NCBI GenBank assembly: GCA_013361095.1
Contig: JAATWA010000001.1
Coordinates: 3,441,001 to 3,505,000, forward strand
Source of the DNA: Pseudanabaena biceps
GTDB taxonomy: Bacteria; Cyanobacteriota; Cyanobacteriia; Pseudanabaenales; Pseudanabaenaceae
Direction: 5' to 3'
Length of the DNA stretch: 64,000 nt
The notes beneath the pieces were generated by a model, which saw only the letters and a program-made list of their open reading frames with translations, did not search any database and was not told the origin of the DNA. The position numbers and the translations under genes were made by a program. Positions 60,566-64,000 of this stretch are shown here, piece after piece; within the stretch, counting starts at the first letter, position 1, and the number at the start of each line of letters is the position of its first letter.

Positions 60566-62110
60566 TTGACTGAGCTATTGACAACGATCGCTGCTTTGCG
60601 GAGTTACTTAAATAAATCTGCAAAAACAAACATTGGACTAGTGCCAACGATGGGCGCTTTGCATATCGGTCATTTGAGCTTAATTGAACGCGCAAAAGCC
60701 GAAAATAGCTGCGTTGTAGTGAGCATCTTTGTAAATCCTTTGCAATTCGCGGCAGGAGAAGATTTTGAGAAATATCCGCGCACGTTAGCTAGCGATCGCC
60801 AAATTTGTGAGAAAGCAGAAGTCGATGTCATCTTTGCCCCCAATGCTTCAGAAATGGGTATAGGTAATTCCAGCATGACGCAGGTGGTTCCGCCGTCAAC
60901 AATGACTGATGTGTTGTGTGGGCGATCTCGAGTCGGTCATTTTCAAGGTGTGGCGACCATCGTTACCAAGCTTCTAAATATTGTTCAGCCAACCCGTGCT
61001 TACTTTGGCAATAAAGATGGACAACAACTTGCAATCATTCGGCGATTGGTACAGGATTTAAATTTGCCTGTCAAGATTGTGGGTTGTCCCACAGTGCGCG
61101 AAGAGAGTGGATTAGCTTATAGCTCACGCAATCAATATCTGTCAGCGAGCGATCGCCAGTTAGCCTCACATATTTATCAAGGGCTTCAGCAAGCCCAACA
61201 GCTATTTCATAACTTGTATTCTCCTCAAGAAATTCTTGTCGTCGCCACTGACTATCTAGCCAAAATACCCGCAATCAACCTAGAGTATATTGAGCTAGTC
61301 ACAGCAGATACTTTGCAACCATGCACCGAGATTAGGGGCGAAGCAGAGTTAATGCTGGCGATCGCCGTTCGCATTGAAAATACACGCTTAATCGATAATA
61401 TTTTGCTGAGTCATACCGTTTCTAGAAAACCGATCATTGCCATTGATGGGCCCGCAGGAGCTGGCAAGTCCACCGTGACTAAGTTAGTGGCTAATTATTT
61501 AGGTTTATTGTTTTTAGATACTGGCGCAATGTATCGTAGCGTTACTCTGGCTGTGTTAAGGGCAGGAGTCCCTATGGGCGATCAAGAGCAAGTTCAGACG
61601 ATCGCAGCTAACTCAAAAATTCAACTATTTGCCAATGATATTGCTGGTAAACCGATGCAAGTGCTACTCAATGGCGAAGATATTACTAAGGAAATTCGTA
61701 CTCCCGATGTAACTGCTAATGTCTCAACCATTGCCTCTCAACCTGCGGTGCGCGAGATTTTAGTAAAACAACAGCAACTAATCGGTCAATCTGGCGGCGT
61801 AGTTATGGAAGGGCGCGACATCGGAACCCATGTGTTTCCTGATGCTGAAGTAAAAATATTTCTAACTGCCTCAGCGAGAGAACGAGCCAAGCGTCGCCAA
61901 GCTGATTTAATTGCTCAAGGACAGGTTGCGCCCGATCTCGCCATTCTTGAGCATGACATCCAAGAACGCGATCGCAAAGACTCTACCCGTGACCACGCGC
62001 CATTGATCCAAGCTAAGGATGCAACTTTAGTCAATACCGATGGTCTAACTATAGAAGAAGTGGTCGCAGCCATTGTAAATTTGTATGAAGCTAAGGTACA
62101 AACTCCATGA
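60566..62110 (+). CDS. panC/cmk: Fused pantothenate synthetase / cytidylate kinase
   Basis: 514 residues from TTG 60566, chosen because TGAGG lies about 9 bp upstream and no ATG exists in frame before the catalytic core; the frame could extend to TTG 60524. PanC half (about 1-270): LVPTMGALHIGHLSLI, VVSIFVNPLQF and FGNKDGQQLAIIRR condense pantoate and beta-alanine for coenzyme A. CMK half (from about 275): IAIDGPAGAGKSTVTK P-loop, FLDTGAMYRS, MEGRDIGTHVFPDAEVKIFL. The fusion is characteristic of cyanobacteria. The next gene overlaps by 4 bp (ATGA). Confidence 0.95.
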   Translation: MTELLTTIAALRSYLNKSAKTNIGLVPTMGALHIGHLSLIERAKAENSCVVVSIFVNPLQFAAGEDFEKYPRTLASDRQICEKAEVDVIFAPNASEMGIGNSSMTQVVPPSTMTDVLCGRSRVGHFQGVATIVTKLLNIVQPTRAYFGNKDGQQLAIIRRLVQDLNLPVKIVGCPTVREESGLAYSSRNQYLSASDRQLASHIYQGLQQAQQLFHNLYSPQEILVVATDYLAKIPAINLEYIELVTADTLQPCTEIRGEAELMLAIAVRIENTRLIDNILLSHTVSRKPIIAIDGPAGAGKSTVTKLVANYLGLLFLDTGAMYRSVTLAVLRAGVPMGDQEQVQTIAANSKIQLFANDIAGKPMQVLLNGEDITKEIRTPDVTANVSTIASQPAVREILVKQQQLIGQSGGVVMEGRDIGTHVFPDAEVKIFLTASARERAKRRQADLIAQGQVAPDLAILEHDIQERDRKDSTRDHAPLIQAKDATLVNTDGLTIEEVVAAIVNLYEAKVQTP

Positions 62111-62631
62111 CTTTTCCATTTTCTAGATCTATCCCAAGATTTATTTCTAAATTAACGATCGCCAAATTGTTTTTGGTCACTCTACCTGTAATTGCGATCG
62201 CGGCTAGCACCTTACCTCCCATCCAAGCTCAAACCTCCAATACAGCGCTGACTATTCGGGCAGATGTCCAAGAAGCCAATTCGATTACAGGCGTAGTCAC
62301 GGCAAAGGGCAATGTAAAAATGAGCTATCCTGCCCGACAGATCGATGCGATCGCGGAGCAAGCTCAGTATTTTTCTAAGGAGCAGCGTGTAGTTTTGACA
62401 GGCAATGTGACTGTTACTCAAGAGGGAGTCAATAGTATCAAAGCCCAAACCATTACTTATTTGGTCAGTGAAGGTAAATTTGTTGCTGATCCTGCCAACA
62501 ATCAGCAGGTGGAAACAATCTATATCGTCCCCGATCGCGAACTAGCTAAAACTCCCGCCACATCAGCCACACCCGTTGAGCAGATTAAGCCTGCCTTTAA
62601 AAAACAACGAGTCAGCCCCGTAACTCCCTAA
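62107..62631 (+). CDS. lptA: LptA-like LPS-transport periplasmic protein
   Basis: 174 residues. Signal or TM segment (AKLFLVTLPVIAIAASTLPP), then an OstA-like beta-jellyroll: ALTIRADVQEANSITGVVTA, VKMSYPARQIDAIAEQAQYF and RVVLTGNVTVTQEGVNSIKA. LptA bridges lipopolysaccharide between inner and outer membranes. Its ATG overlaps the TGA of panC/cmk, and lptB follows after 15 bp, then lptF/G. Confidence 0.85.
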   Translation: MTFPFSRSIPRFISKLTIAKLFLVTLPVIAIAASTLPPIQAQTSNTALTIRADVQEANSITGVVTAKGNVKMSYPARQIDAIAEQAQYFSKEQRVVLTGNVTVTQEGVNSIKAQTITYLVSEGKFVADPANNQQVETIYIVPDRELAKTPATSATPVEQIKPAFKKQRVSPVTP

Positions 62632-62646
62632 ATTTATATACTTTCA

Positions 62647-63375
62647 ATGCAAATTACCCTTGACAACGTTAGTAAAAATTACAGCGGTCGGCAAGTTGTT
62701 CAGCAAGTTAGCCTTACCGTCAAGCAAGGAGAAGTTGTGGGACTGCTGGGCCCAAATGGAGCTGGCAAAACCACCTCTTTTTATATAGCGACAGGGTTGA
62801 TTCAGCCCGATAGTGGCAGTGTGTGGCTAGACAAACAAGACATTACCCGTTTGCCAATTCATCAAAGGGCGCGGATGGGGATGGCATATCTGGCGCAAGA
62901 GGCGACGATTTTTCGGCAATTATCGGTGCGCGATAATCTGATGCTAGTCATGCAGCAATCCAATGTCCCCAAATCCAAACGCATTCATCGTCTCAGGACA
63001 TTGCTAGAAGAATTTCGGTTGACTAAGATTGCCGATACGATGGGTATACAGGTTTCAGGAGGAGAACGTCGCCGCACTGAGATCGCTAGAGCTTTGGCAG
63101 TCGGTGAGCATGGCCCCAAATTTATTTTGCTAGATGAACCTTTTGCGGGTATTGATCCGATCGCCGTTAGTGAAATTCAAGTCATTATCAGAAATCTTCG
63201 CGATCGCGATATGGGCGTATTAATCACTGATCACAATGTACGCGAAACCTTATCAATTACCGATCGCGCCTATATTATGCGTGATGGCGAAGTCTTTGCG
63301 GATGGTTCTAGTCGAGAATTAGCCGATGATCCTGATGTTCGCAAATATTACTTAGGCGAAAAATTTCACTTTTGA
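62647..63375 (+). CDS. lptB: LPS export ABC transporter ATPase
   Basis: 242 residues. Walker A GPNGAGKTT, LptB-specific GYFLATG-like SFYIATGLIQPDSGSVWL, signature VSGGERRRTEIARAL, Walker B FILLDEPFAGIDP and H-loop ITDHNVRETL. It powers extraction of LPS by the LptF/G permease encoded downstream. Confidence 0.97.
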   Translation: MQITLDNVSKNYSGRQVVQQVSLTVKQGEVVGLLGPNGAGKTTSFYIATGLIQPDSGSVWLDKQDITRLPIHQRARMGMAYLAQEATIFRQLSVRDNLMLVMQQSNVPKSKRIHRLRTLLEEFRLTKIADTMGIQVSGGERRRTEIARALAVGEHGPKFILLDEPFAGIDPIAVSEIQVIIRNLRDRDMGVLITDHNVRETLSITDRAYIMRDGEVFADGSSRELADDPDVRKYYLGEKFHF

Positions 63376-63472
63376 TGATACTTTTTGTGTTGCGTGAGCT
63401 TTTCCTTGGCAACCCAAAAAATATAATTGCTCTAAAATCCTATAATTTGCATAACAGTTAAATATTTCAGAA

Positions 63473-64000
63473 ATGTCAAGCTTACCAACGACTCAAGAGA
63501 AAAAAACAGGAAACCTGTCGATAGGTTGGTTGCCAAAAATTGCGATTATGGATCGTTATTTATTCATACAGATGTTGACCCCATTTTTATTTGGTGTGGG
63601 TGCATTTTCATCGGTGATTTTGGCGATCGGCTCTCTATTTGAGCTAATTCGACTAATTACCGATGCAGGCTTGAGTGTATGGACAGCATTTCAGATTTTT
63701 GGCTACCAAATCCCCGGATTCATGGTTTATTCTTTCCCGATGTCGATGCTATTGGCGACATTGCTTGCCTATAGCCGCATGTCTGGCGATGGAGAGACAA
63801 CGGCTTTGCGAAGTTGTGGTGTCAGTGCCTATCGGTTAGTGTTACCTGCGCTGGTGCTGAGTCTATTTGTAACGGGGCTAACCTATGTATTTAATGAAGC
63901 GATCGTGCCTGCGGCTAATTGGCAATCGCGTAGTACTTTACGGGCTGCGTTAAATCAAGAAAATGTGCAGTTTAAAAGTCAAGATATTTTTTATCAGCAA
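63473..64000 (+). CDS. LptF/LptG-family LPS export permease, 3' end outside window
   Basis: 176 codons visible. The frame is open to the window edge. ATG 63473 (MSSLPTTQEKKTGNLSIGWLP); an internal ATG at MDRYLF begins the usual family start. It has the YjgP/YjgQ pattern: MDRYLFIQMLTPFLFGVGAF, FQIFGYQIPGFMVYSFPMSMLLATLLAYSRMSGDGETTALRSCGVSAYR, with the start of the periplasmic jellyroll after FNEAIVP. Cyanobacteria often have a single such permease acting as a homodimer, so F or G cannot be distinguished. Confidence 0.92.
   Translation, partial: MSSLPTTQEKKTGNLSIGWLPKIAIMDRYLFIQMLTPFLFGVGAFSSVILAIGSLFELIRLITDAGLSVWTAFQIFGYQIPGFMVYSFPMSMLLATLLAYSRMSGDGETTALRSCGVSAYRLVLPALVLSLFVTGLTYVFNEAIVPAANWQSRSTLRAALNQENVQFKSQDIFYQQ

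Overview
The window is a piece of a cyanobacterial chromosome, probably from a filamentous Pseudanabaena-like lineage (lineage inferred). Evidence: the octamer GCGATCGC (HIP1) recurs throughout; there is a photosystem II Psb30/Ycf12 gene, a phycobiliprotein-fold protein, a PucC/BCH-family pigment-associated transporter, a MenH-like hydrolase (phylloquinone pathway), a fused PanC/CMK enzyme and a GvpL/GvpF protein. Genes are short-spaced on both strands, with one tRNA and no rRNA or CRISPR array.

Layout. 0-6.8 kb: 3' part of a HEAT-repeat gene, tRNA-Gly(UCC), tcdA, a pentapeptide protein, a response regulator, ftsE-ftsX and a PucC transporter. 6.9-11.1 kb: a small defence island made of an HpaII-like restriction-modification pair and a truncated NB-ARC STAND ATPase. 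11.2-41.1 kb: core and accessory genes, including queA, menH, a CSP41-like epimerase, an amidase, a TetR/EmrA/EmrB efflux operon with a clear operator, rpsB, aroK, psb30, a TPR protein, GvpL/F and a phosphoesterase. 41.4-46.3 kb: a transposon graveyard. An IS5-type relic is interrupted by an ISAs1-family element, followed by an IS1182-like relic cut by a frameshifted IS256 element, and then a relic of the 3' end of a second ppsA. 46.5-50.6 kb: RNase III, an HNH protein and ppsA. 50.9-59.1 kb: an orphan ABC ATPase, a pentapeptide protein, a minus-strand cluster that looks stress- or envelope-related (two ferritin-like proteins, a coiled-coil protein, a PMP3-like peptide, a holin-like membrane protein, a lipoprotein-like protein and two unknown proteins) and an MFS transporter. 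59.1-64 kb: fmt, panC/cmk and the LPS-export genes lptA-lptB-lptF/G.

The most striking non-coding feature is a family of more than forty near-perfect palindromes in almost every intergenic space. They usually have a GGCGGCGC-NNN-GCGCCGCC centre, a three-base loop and arms of 15-45 bp. The middle of each arm differs from copy to copy, yet the two arms of one copy still match. Several copies sit inside larger elements of about 110 bp with conserved ends (terminal CTATAGCCA-like inverted repeats), so the palindromes look like the hypervariable centres of a MITE-like family that also serve as bidirectional terminators. They are absent from the HpaII island. The HpaII target CCGG appears only about three times in the whole window by eye, which fits long-term selection by this restriction system.

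All functional calls come from reading the translated sequence and recalling family features; no database search was run.
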